Shown piece by piece: positions 23,463 to 31,268 of a stretch of 64,000 bases of DNA. Position 1 is the first letter of the stretch. Each line of letters begins with the position of its first letter. Position numbers and translations under genes: made by a program. The stretch lies in assembly GCF_016904945.1 (NCBI RefSeq), contig NZ_JADIKF010000040.1, positions 558,001 through 622,000 of the forward strand. The letters are read 5' to 3'. This DNA comes from Dyella mobilis (GTDB lineage: Bacteria > Pseudomonadota > Gammaproteobacteria > Xanthomonadales > Rhodanobacteraceae). The notes under the pieces are model-generated. The model did no database searches. It was not told the origin of the DNA and saw only the letters and a list, made by a program, of their open reading frames with translations.

Positions 23463-23480
23463 GTATCTCTTTTGAGATAC
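23463..23480. promoter_or_regulatory. Palindromic operator/promoter of the toxin-antitoxin pair
   Basis: GTATCTC-TTTT-GAGATAC is a perfect inverted repeat, 32 bp before the antitoxin start. A TACAAT at 23478-23483 could be the -10 of the operon, overlapping the palindrome. RelB-type antitoxins repress their own operon at such sites. Confidence 0.65.
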
Positions 23481-23511
23481 AATGACGCCTCGCGTTCAAG
23501 GAGACGTCGCC

Positions 23512-23811
23512 GTGCCCTCTCATACCTCGATGTTGCACGTCCGCATCGACGACGATCTAAAAAGTGCCGCAGCGGAAAAGCTCGCTCGTTTGGGCCTGAC
23601 CATCTCCGATGCCGTGCGCATTCTGCTCACCCGTGTAGCCCACGAAGGCGCCCTGCCCCCAGGGTTCACGGCCGATCCGGCCGCTTACGATGCCTGGTTT
23701 CGTGAAAAGGTGCGCGAAGCGCTCGCCGATCCTGGCCCTACCCACTCTCAGCAGCGCGTCATGGATGACACTCAAGCGCTTATCGACAGGAAGCGTCGTG
23801 CTCGCCGTTGA
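23512..23811 (+). CDS. RelB/DinJ-family antitoxin
   Basis: 99 residues from GTG 23512, with AAGGAG 8 nt upstream; ATG at 23482 lies inside the promoter and is not used. The N-terminus MLHVRIDDDLKSAAAEKLARLGLTISDAVRILLTRVA is the ribbon-helix-helix DNA-binding form of RelB/DinJ. The C-terminal half should wrap the toxin. Overlaps the toxin start by 14 nt, so the pair is coupled. Confidence 0.9.
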   Translation: MPSHTSMLHVRIDDDLKSAAAEKLARLGLTISDAVRILLTRVAHEGALPPGFTADPAAYDAWFREKVREALADPGPTHSQQRVMDDTQALIDRKRRARR

Positions 23812-24076
23812 ATGGAAGGAATCAGCTCGCGCCGACCTGCTGGCGATCGTCGATTACATTTCCGATGACAATCCTGACGCGGCCCAACGTCTGAAGGACG
23901 ACATCGAAGCAAAAACATCAGAACTCCCTCTGCATCCGGATAACTATCGTCACAGCCGCGTAGCCGGCACCCGGGAAATGGTGGTGCATCCCAACTACAT
24001 CGTGGTGTATGCCGTGGACGCACGCGCCATATCCATCTTGCGCGTGCTGCATGCTGCGCAGATGTGGACCGCTTGA
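23798..24076 (+). CDS. ParE/RelE-family toxin
   Basis: 92 residues from GTG 23798 overlapping the antitoxin. The ARADLLAIVDYISDDNPDAAQRLKDDIE start, RHSRVAGTREMVVHPNYIVVYAVD centre and ILRVLHAAQMW end are the usual ParE/RelE order. The RVxGTRE...NYIVVY form is close to RelE/ParE proteins acting on the ribosome or gyrase; which is not decidable. The GTG start and lack of its own ribosome site fit translation limited by the antitoxin. Confidence 0.88.
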   Translation: MLAVEWKESARADLLAIVDYISDDNPDAAQRLKDDIEAKTSELPLHPDNYRHSRVAGTREMVVHPNYIVVYAVDARAISILRVLHAAQMWTA

Positions 24077-24104
24077 GCGAGGACGAGACCGCTTGCCTAC
24101 GCCT

Positions 24105-25385
24105 TCATGCCTTGGCCAAAGCGCGCCTGGGCTTTTCCAGATCCGGCAAAAACAACGCCAGCGCACCGATCAGCGGCAGATAAGCGCACAACTGATACAC
24201 GTAGTCGATGCCGCGTACATCCGCCACCTGCCCCAGCACGGCGGCACCGATGCCGCCCATGCCGAACGCAAGGCCGAAAAACAGGCCCGACACCATGCCC
24301 ACCCGGCCGGGAATCAGTTCCTGCGCATAGACCAGGATGGCCGAGAAAGCCGAGGACAGAATCAGACCGATCACCACCGTCAGCACGCCAGTCCAGAACA
24401 GGTTGGCGTGCGGCAGCGCCAGCGTGAAGGGCGCCACGCCCAGGATCGATACCCAGATCACCCACTTGCGCCCGATGCGATCGCCCACCGGACCGCCGAT
24501 CAACGAACCGGCTGCCACCGCGAACAGAAACACGAACAGATGCACCTGCGCGTTCTGCACAGAAACGCCGAACGTGTGCATCAAGTAGAACGTGAAATAG
24601 CTGCTGATGCTGGCCAGATAAAAATATTTGGAGAAGATCAGCAAGCCCAGGATGGACAGGCACATCACCACCTTGCCGCGGCTCAATGCTTCGCCGGCGA
24701 CGTGCCGCACCGCCTTGTTGCGTGCAACGTGATGCAAGCGGTACCAGCGGCCCACCTGCAGCAACACCACCATGGCCAACAATGCCGCCAGCGAGAACCA
24801 GGCCACGCTGCCACGGCCGTGCGGCACGATGATCCACGCCGCCAGCAAGGGACCCAGCGAAGAACCGGTGTTGCCCCCGACCTGGAACAGGGACTGCGCC
24901 AACCCGTGCTGCCCGCCCGAGGCCAGGCGGGCCACGCGCGAAGATTCCGGATGGAATACCGAAGAACCGGTACCAACCAATGCCGCAGCCAGCAGCAGCA
25001 GTGGGAAATTCGGCGCTACGGCGAGCAACAGCAAACCGCTCAGGGTGAAGCCCATGCCCACCGGCAAGGAGTACGGCATCGGCTTGCGGTCAGTGAACAT
25101 GCCGACCATCGGCTGCAGCAGCGAAGCGGTGATCTGGTAAGTCAGCGTGATCAGGCCGACCTGGCCGAAACTGAGATGGAAGCCGCTCTTGAGGATCGGG
25201 TAGATCGCCACGATCAGCGACTGGATCATGTCGTTGAGCAGGTGCGAGAAGCTGATCGCCCCCAGGATGGTGAAATCCGTACGCCCGGTCGCGTGGGCCG
25301 GCGCTTCCGACGGCAGTGAAACCGTTTCGGCTGAGTTCTGCATAGATGCTCGAAGGTTGGGGATAGGGCGAGATTGCCTCGCCAT
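24105..25385 (-). CDS. MFS exporter, Fsr (fosmidomycin resistance)-like
   Basis: 426 residues from ATG 25385, chosen because AAGGTG lies 6 nt before it; a downstream ATG at 25343 lacks one. Twelve membrane segments, with FSHLLNDMIQSLIVAIYPIL, GMFTDRKPMPYSL and GTGSSVFHPESSRVARLASGG (the HPE-S motif of the Fsr group). Expected to expel drugs or metabolites with proton entry. Divergent from the AraC regulator, 90 bp apart, so probably regulated by it. Confidence 0.85.
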   Translation of the reverse strand: MARQSRPIPNLRASMQNSAETVSLPSEAPAHATGRTDFTILGAISFSHLLNDMIQSLIVAIYPILKSGFHLSFGQVGLITLTYQITASLLQPMVGMFTDRKPMPYSLPVGMGFTLSGLLLLAVAPNFPLLLLAAALVGTGSSVFHPESSRVARLASGGQHGLAQSLFQVGGNTGSSLGPLLAAWIIVPHGRGSVAWFSLAALLAMVVLLQVGRWYRLHHVARNKAVRHVAGEALSRGKVVMCLSILGLLIFSKYFYLASISSYFTFYLMHTFGVSVQNAQVHLFVFLFAVAAGSLIGGPVGDRIGRKWVIWVSILGVAPFTLALPHANLFWTGVLTVVIGLILSSAFSAILVYAQELIPGRVGMVSGLFFGLAFGMGGIGAAVLGQVADVRGIDYVYQLCAYLPLIGALALFLPDLEKPRRALAKA

Positions 25386-25475
25386 GGTTGTCACCTTAAA
25401 GTAGGCCTCGTCGGCCTGCATGCACTATCGGGTCAACTTCTGTAGAAATCGGGCCAAACGCGAGGCCATGTACCG

Positions 25476-26261
25476 ATGCGTAACACCCGAATCTTTGGCT
25501 ACGAGGACACGCCGCGCGACGTGCTTGCCTCGGGCAACGACTACGCTTCCGGCACGATTCTGCCGCGCCACGTGCACAAGCGCGGGCAATGCCTGTACGC
25601 CATCACCGGCGTACTGACTGTCACCACCACAGAAGGCACCTGGGTGGTGCCCAGCCGGCGCGCACTGTGGATTCCGCCGGGGGTGGAGCACGCCGTGCAC
25701 ATGGGTGGCCCCACCAGCACGCGCAGCGCCTATCTGCAGCCCGCCGTGGCCGGCAATGCAGGCCTGCCGGAGCATTGCTCGGTGATCAGCGTATCGCCCT
25801 TGCTCCATGCCCTGCTTTCCGAGGCCGTGGACCTGCCTACCGAATACGAGCTGGGCGGCCGCCACGATCGCCTGATGTGTCTGCTGGTGGACGAAATCGC
25901 CCGCATGCCCACCCTGCCCCTGAGCACCCCGCTGCCGCAGGAACCGCGCCTGGCCAGGCTGTGCCGCGCGCTGATCCAGTCGCCATCGCTGGAAATCGAC
26001 ATCGACACCATGGCGCACAAGGCCGACATGAGTCGCCGCAGCTTCACCCGGCTGTTTCGCGAACAGACCGGCATGAGCTTCAGCAGTTGGCGCCAACAAG
26101 CCTGCCTGCTGGCGGCGGTGGCACGGTTGGGCCGCGGCCAGTCGGTAACCCAGGTGGCGATCGAACTGGGTTACAGCAGTACCAGCGCATTCACCGCTGC
26201 ATTTCGGCGTACGCTGGGTGCCGCGCCCAGTCATTACCTGCTGCCACGGGACGCCTCGTGA
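25476..26261 (+). CDS. AraC-family regulator with N-terminal cupin
   Basis: 261 residues. N-terminal cupin (~20-90) with HVHKRGQCLYAITG and WIPPGVEHAVHM, a possible metal or ligand pocket of histidines; C-terminal two helix-turn-helix motifs (MSRRSFTRLFREQTG and VTQVAIELGYSSTSAFTAAFRR). It resembles the YeaM/NimR group, which controls a divergent MFS pump. The gene pair here has the same layout, so self-and-pump control is likely. Confidence 0.87.
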   Translation: MRNTRIFGYEDTPRDVLASGNDYASGTILPRHVHKRGQCLYAITGVLTVTTTEGTWVVPSRRALWIPPGVEHAVHMGGPTSTRSAYLQPAVAGNAGLPEHCSVISVSPLLHALLSEAVDLPTEYELGGRHDRLMCLLVDEIARMPTLPLSTPLPQEPRLARLCRALIQSPSLEIDIDTMAHKADMSRRSFTRLFREQTGMSFSSWRQQACLLAAVARLGRGQSVTQVAIELGYSSTSAFTAAFRRTLGAAPSHYLLPRDAS

Positions 26262-26384
26262 AGAGGCGTGACAACCGCTTGATGTCACATTCGCGTCAAC
26301 GCCATGCGGCAGCATGTCAGCATCGCGACGCCGCCGCAGGGGTGCGGTATCGCCTTCCACCGCCGGTTACCGGATGATGTCTCG

Positions 26385-28541
26385 ATGAGCAAACGCAACG
26401 ATCAGGACGCCATGTCCGCTGCCAGCGCCACCGCGCCGGAAGTCGCCCCCGCACCGGCCGTCGATTTCAATGACAAGGCCTATTACCTCCATCGCGAACT
26501 GTCGCAACTGCAGTTCAACAACCGTGTACTGGAGCAGGCGCTGGACGAACGCACGCCGCTGCTGGAGCGGCTGAAGTTCCTGTTGATCTTTTCCAGCAAC
26601 ATGGACGAATTCTTCGAGATACGCGTGGCCGGCCTGAAGGGGCAGCTGGCCTACGGACACGAGATCGTCGGCCCGGACGGCATGACGCCCAAGCAGGCGC
26701 TGGCGGAAATCAGCGACATCGCGCACCGGCAGATCGCGCGGCAGTACGCCATTCTCAACGAGCGGCTGCTGCCCGAACTGGATCAGCACGGCATCCGCAT
26801 CGTGCGGCGCGAAAGCTGGTCGAGCGTGCAGAAACGCTGGGTGCAGCGCTACTTCCGCCAGGAAGTGGCGCCGATGATGACGCCGATCGGACTGGACCCC
26901 ACCCACCCGTTTCCGCTGCTGGTGAACAAGAGCCTCAATTTCATCGTGGAGCTGGAAGGCGTCGATGCCTTCGGGCGCGACTCCGGCCTGGCGATCCTGC
27001 CGGCGCCACGCGTCCTGCCGCGCATCATCCGCCTGCCGCCCGAAGCCTGCGATGGCGGCGAAAACTACGTGCTGCTGTCTTCGATCATCCATGCCCATGC
27101 CGAAGAACTGTTCCCCGGCATGGAAGTGCGCGGCTGCTATCAGTTCCGCCTGACCCGCAACGCCGACCTCACCATCGATCCGGAAGAAATGGACGATCTG
27201 GCGCGTGCGTTGCGCGGCGAACTGTCCTCGCGCCGCTTCGGCGACGCGGTGCGGCTGGAAGTAGCCGACAACTGTCCCAAGCCGCTTACCGACTACCTGC
27301 TCAAGCAATTTGGCCTCACCGAGGCGGAGCTGTACGAGGTGAACGGCCCGGTCAATCTCACCCGCCTGTTCGGTATCGTCAGCCGCAGCGAAAACCCGCA
27401 GTTGCAATATCCCCCCTTCGTACCGGCGATCCCCAAGGCCCTGAAGAAAGCGGAGGATCTGTTCCAGGTCATCGGCAAGCAAGATGTGTTGCTGATGCAC
27501 CCGTATGAATCCTTCGCCCCGGTGGTCGACCTGGTGCGCCAGGCCGCGAAAGATCCGGCCGTGCTGACCATCGAGCAGACGCTGTACCGCACCGGCGCCA
27601 ACTCCGAAATCGTCGATGCACTGGTGGAAGCGGCACGCGCAGGCAAGGAAGTGATCGCGGTGGTCGAATTGCGCGCGCGTTTCGACGAAGAATCCAATCT
27701 CGGCCTGGCCACGCGCCTGCAACAGGCCGGCGCCGTCGTTATCTACGGCGTGGTCGACGTAAAGACCCACGCCAAGCTGATGCTGATCCAGCGCCGCGAA
27801 GGCGAGAAACTGGCGCGTTACGCGCACTTGGGCACGGGCAACTACCACAGCGGCAACGCGCGCCTGTACACCGACTACAGCCTGCTTACTTCCGATCCGG
27901 CGTTGTGCGAAGACGTACACAAGCTTTTCAGCCAGCTCACCGGCATGGGCAAGCTGCTCAAGATGAAGAAGCTGCTGCATGCGCCGTTTACGTTGAAGAA
28001 ATCGCTGCTGGAAATGATCGCCCGCGAGCAGGCACACGCCGAAGCCGGCAAGCCTGCGCACGTGATCATCAAGGTGAATGCGCTGACCGACGCGAAAATG
28101 ATTCGTGCGCTATATAAAGCCAGCAATGCCGGCGTGAAGATCGACCTGCTGGTGCGCGGCACGTGCTGCCTGCGGCCATGCATTCCCGGCGTATCGCAGA
28201 ACATCAGCGTGCGCTCCATCGTCGGCCGCTTCCTGGAGCACAGCCGGGTCTACTGGTTCGCCAATGACGGCGACGAACGCATGTACCTGGCCAGTGCCGA
28301 CTTCATGGAGCGCAATCTCGACCGCCGCGTCGAAACGGCCTTCCCGATCGAAGACCGCAAGCTGCGCCAACGCATTCGCAAGGAACTGGATATCTACCTG
28401 GCCGACAACACCACCGCCTGGCAATTGCAGGCCGATGGCCAGTACACGCGACTGCAACCGCTGGACGGACAACACCCTCACGACGTGCAGCAACAATTGC
28501 TCGAGAAATATTGCGGCGTCGGTGGCCTGGTAGTGCGTTGA
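26385..28541 (+). CDS. ppk1: Polyphosphate kinase 1
   Basis: 718 residues from ATG 26385; the frame is open 81 nt upstream but that part is unlike PPK. It makes inorganic polyphosphate from ATP, in a membrane-associated form. ELSQLQFNNRVLEQA and FIFSSNMDEFFEIRVAGLK open the N domain; the catalytic PLD-like core has THAKLMLI (H462, autophosphorylated), HLGTGNYHSGNARLYTDYSLLT (H481, H488) and RGTCCLRPCIPG. Length is normal. Confidence 0.95.
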   Translation: MSKRNDQDAMSAASATAPEVAPAPAVDFNDKAYYLHRELSQLQFNNRVLEQALDERTPLLERLKFLLIFSSNMDEFFEIRVAGLKGQLAYGHEIVGPDGMTPKQALAEISDIAHRQIARQYAILNERLLPELDQHGIRIVRRESWSSVQKRWVQRYFRQEVAPMMTPIGLDPTHPFPLLVNKSLNFIVELEGVDAFGRDSGLAILPAPRVLPRIIRLPPEACDGGENYVLLSSIIHAHAEELFPGMEVRGCYQFRLTRNADLTIDPEEMDDLARALRGELSSRRFGDAVRLEVADNCPKPLTDYLLKQFGLTEAELYEVNGPVNLTRLFGIVSRSENPQLQYPPFVPAIPKALKKAEDLFQVIGKQDVLLMHPYESFAPVVDLVRQAAKDPAVLTIEQTLYRTGANSEIVDALVEAARAGKEVIAVVELRARFDEESNLGLATRLQQAGAVVIYGVVDVKTHAKLMLIQRREGEKLARYAHLGTGNYHSGNARLYTDYSLLTSDPALCEDVHKLFSQLTGMGKLLKMKKLLHAPFTLKKSLLEMIAREQAHAEAGKPAHVIIKVNALTDAKMIRALYKASNAGVKIDLLVRGTCCLRPCIPGVSQNISVRSIVGRFLEHSRVYWFANDGDERMYLASADFMERNLDRRVETAFPIEDRKLRQRIRKELDIYLADNTTAWQLQADGQYTRLQPLDGQHPHDVQQQLLEKYCGVGGLVVR

Positions 28542-28552
28542 TTCAACGCTTT

Positions 28553-28579
28553 CGCCCTCATCGCCAAGCGGCGAGGGCG
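28553..28579. terminator. Hairpin between convergent genes
   Basis: CGCCCTC (28553-28559) pairs with GAGGGCG (28573-28579), an interrupted GC stem lying between the ppk1 stop (28541) and the FMN reductase stop (28595). No U-run follows on either side, so termination is only likely. Confidence 0.4.
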
Positions 28580-28594
28580 CGACAAGCTGGAAAA

Positions 28595-29152
28595 TCAGGC
28601 ACCAACGAACTTGCGCACCCAGGCAACGTAGCGGTCGACAAACCCCTGCAGGAATTTCTGCGTGCCCTCGACGCTGACGTGGCCATCGGCATCGATCAAC
28701 CCTTCGGTGAACTTAACGTACACCTCCGGTTGCGCGAGCAGCAAAACGTCCAGGTAAGCCAGCACGTTGCGCAAGTGTTGCTGCGCCAGGGCCGTGCCGG
28801 TAGCGCCAATCGACGTGCCGATCATCGCGCCCGGCTTGCCGGCAAACGCGTTGGTGCCGTAAGGACGCGACGCGACGTCGATGGCGTTCTTCAGCACGCC
28901 GGGAATCGAGCGGTTGTATTCGGGTGTCACAAACAGCAATGCATCGGCCGCCTTGATCTGGTGCTTTATCCCCTGGCACATCGACGGATAGTCGTGATCG
29001 AAATCCTGGTCGTAGAGCGGCAAGTCGCCGATCGATATGTGCTCGAACGAAAAATCGGCCGGGGCCAACCGCTCCACGGCCCGCGCCAACCTGCGATTGA
29101 TCGAGTCCTTGCGCAGACTGCCGACCAATACCGCGACCTTGATGGCTGCCAT
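28595..29152 (-). CDS. NAD(P)H-dependent FMN reductase (ChrR/YieF-like)
   Basis: 185 residues. GSLRKDSINRRLA binds FMN phosphate, PEYNRSIPGVLKNAIDVASRP is the flavodoxin-like family signature, and GTSIGATGTALAQQHLR follows. Family members reduce quinones, chromate or azo dyes by two electrons and act as soluble homomers. GGAGGAG before ATG 29152 sets the start. Convergent with ppk1. Confidence 0.9.
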   Translation of the reverse strand: MAAIKVAVLVGSLRKDSINRRLARAVERLAPADFSFEHISIGDLPLYDQDFDHDYPSMCQGIKHQIKAADALLFVTPEYNRSIPGVLKNAIDVASRPYGTNAFAGKPGAMIGTSIGATGTALAQQHLRNVLAYLDVLLLAQPEVYVKFTEGLIDADGHVSVEGTQKFLQGFVDRYVAWVRKFVGA

Positions 29153-29452
29153 GGCTCCTCCTTCCCGGGTGATAAACCTGACCTAGCCTGTCACACCCGG
29201 TCGCAGCTTGGCAAAACGACGTCCGCTGCTCGTGCAATTTCCCGTAAAAAATCCTACCCCGGGTGCTGGCACGTACCCTGCATATTCTTGGGCTGAATTC
29301 GTCGCCGAACGTTCCATCTCGCCACGAGTAAGTCCACCATGGCGATGTTGTCGGCGATTATGAACCGGCGACCGCAACGACTGTGCGACGACCGGGTCCA
29401 GGCCAACGCCAGCCAGCACGGGTGCGGGGCCACTTCAGGATAAGGAGCTGGG
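29153..29452. other. Intergenic region, 300 bp
   Basis: Divergent region between the FMN reductase and the diguanylate cyclase. Short open frames occur on both strands without ribosome sites. I see no RNA gene or clear promoter; only the AAGGAG (29442-29447) of the downstream GTG is evident. Confidence 0.5.
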
Positions 29453-31210
29453 GTGACTGGGGACGTATTGCGAAAAGGCTGGCGCGCACGCAGGTGGCTG
29501 ATCGCCGCCCTGCCGCTGATGTGGCTTTTGTGGTTCTCCTTGCTGCACGCCGGCACGGCGGCCCCCTTGCGCGGTGCCTGGCGCGAAGCGGCACGAGGCG
29601 ATACGCCTGCGCAGATCCTCAACGCTTTCGGGCATGGCGCGCTGAAGGCTTTCAACCCTTCGATGCTGCAGTGGTTCCCGCGCGACGAACTGGGTGCTTG
29701 GGTGGTGCTGCAGCCTGGCCCGCCCAGCGCCGACGAAGAACGCGTATTGTCGATCTACCCGGCCCCGATGGGAGAGGTCACGCTGTTCGAAGGCAAAAGC
29801 CCGCCACGCACCCTCGCCCTGGACGACTTCACCGCACCCTTGCATGGACACGGTCGGCTGGCATTCCGCTTGAGTGTGGATCGAGAGCAGACCGCACCCA
29901 TTCTGCTCAAGTTCGAGCCCAGCAGCACGGTCAGCGCACCGGAACGCTTCGAACTGCAGAGCATGGACGACTATTTGCAGCAAGACGCCAGCTGGCTGAG
30001 CTTCGCCGCAGCGTGTTTCGCCGTGATGGTGGCCATGGCGCTGATGGCCTCATGCTTCGCCGTCATGCTGCGCGACGTGACATTCGCCTGGTACACCGGC
30101 TACATGCTTTGCTATGTCCTGGTGCAAAGCATCCAGACGGGATTCTTGTTTCATCCGCTGGGGGCGAGCTGGCTGGCCGGATCGGAACTGCTGGTGGGAG
30201 CCTCGGCAACGGCGTTGTCGGTATCGTTTGCCGCACTGTTTGCCAGCCGGTTCTGCGATCTATCGCGCTACACGCCCTTCTTGCGCATCCCGGTGATTGC
30301 GCTCGGCGTGGCCATGCCGCTGATCGTGGTGCTGCGCTGCAGCCAAATTCCTGCACTGATGGACATGGCCAAGGTACTGGTCAATCCCGTGCTGATACTC
30401 GGCGCCGTACTGCTGCTCTGCACGGCATTGATGGCGGCGTTTCGCGGATCGCGCCCGGCCTGGTTTTTTCTGCTCGGCTGGACCCCGCTACTGATATTGA
30501 CCGCCATGACCAGCGCACAGGTAACCGGGGCCTTGCCCAAACTGGACTGGCTCAACGACGCCAGTATCGCCATGGGCGCCTTCGAAGCCGTCGTGCTCTC
30601 GCTCGGTTTGGCCGATCGCGCATTGACGATGCGCCGCGATCGCGACAGCGTTCGCGTGCTGGCCGATCGCGATCCGCTCACCAACCTGCTCAACCGCCGC
30701 GCTTGGACCGAGGCAGCCAATCGCATGCTGGCCGACGCCATTGAGGAAGGCCAGCCGATCGCTTTGCTGTTCATGGACATGGATCATTTCAAGGCGCTCA
30801 ACGACCATCAGGGTCATGCGGCGGGCGATCGGGCGCTGGTCTCGGTAGCCGACATCCTGAGCAGCGAATTGCGCCCCTCCGACTTGCTGGGCCGCTACGG
30901 CGGCGAGGAGTTCGTCGCCATGCTGCATGGCGTCCACCAGGAACAAGCCATGCAGGTCGCCACGCGCCTGTGTCGGCGCGTGCATCGACTGGACATTGCC
31001 GTGGATCAACGGGAGTTGCTGCTCAGCGTAAGCATCGGCCTGGCGATGCGCAGTCTGGGTGATACGCTGGAAACGCTGGTCGAGCGCGCTGACCAGGCGA
31101 TGTATTACGTAAAGCTCAACGGGCGCAATCACGCGCATACCTTCGAGCGGCGGGCGGAAATGAGCGGCTCACATCACAAGCCGCATTCCGCGCACGAGCA
31201 AAGCCGGTGA
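29453..31210 (+). CDS. Membrane-bound diguanylate cyclase (GGDEF)
   Basis: 585 residues from GTG 29453 (AAGGAG, 5-nt spacing). N-terminal membrane segment (~13-33), a periplasmic region of ~140 residues resembling the 7TMR-DISM extracellular domain, then seven membrane helices (~185-390) and a C-terminal GGDEF domain with DRDPLTNLLNRRAW, FMDMDHFKALND and GGEEF. The RPSD I-site precedes LLGRYGGEEF by the standard spacing, so product inhibition by c-di-GMP is expected. It should make c-di-GMP in response to an external signal. Confidence 0.92.
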   Translation: MTGDVLRKGWRARRWLIAALPLMWLLWFSLLHAGTAAPLRGAWREAARGDTPAQILNAFGHGALKAFNPSMLQWFPRDELGAWVVLQPGPPSADEERVLSIYPAPMGEVTLFEGKSPPRTLALDDFTAPLHGHGRLAFRLSVDREQTAPILLKFEPSSTVSAPERFELQSMDDYLQQDASWLSFAAACFAVMVAMALMASCFAVMLRDVTFAWYTGYMLCYVLVQSIQTGFLFHPLGASWLAGSELLVGASATALSVSFAALFASRFCDLSRYTPFLRIPVIALGVAMPLIVVLRCSQIPALMDMAKVLVNPVLILGAVLLLCTALMAAFRGSRPAWFFLLGWTPLLILTAMTSAQVTGALPKLDWLNDASIAMGAFEAVVLSLGLADRALTMRRDRDSVRVLADRDPLTNLLNRRAWTEAANRMLADAIEEGQPIALLFMDMDHFKALNDHQGHAAGDRALVSVADILSSELRPSDLLGRYGGEEFVAMLHGVHQEQAMQVATRLCRRVHRLDIAVDQRELLLSVSIGLAMRSLGDTLETLVERADQAMYYVKLNGRNHAHTFERRAEMSGSHHKPHSAHEQSR

Positions 31211-31268
31211 GTTGGGCTACTCCGGGCTTGATCCGGAAGTAACCCAACCGACTCGTTCAGGCGGCTCT

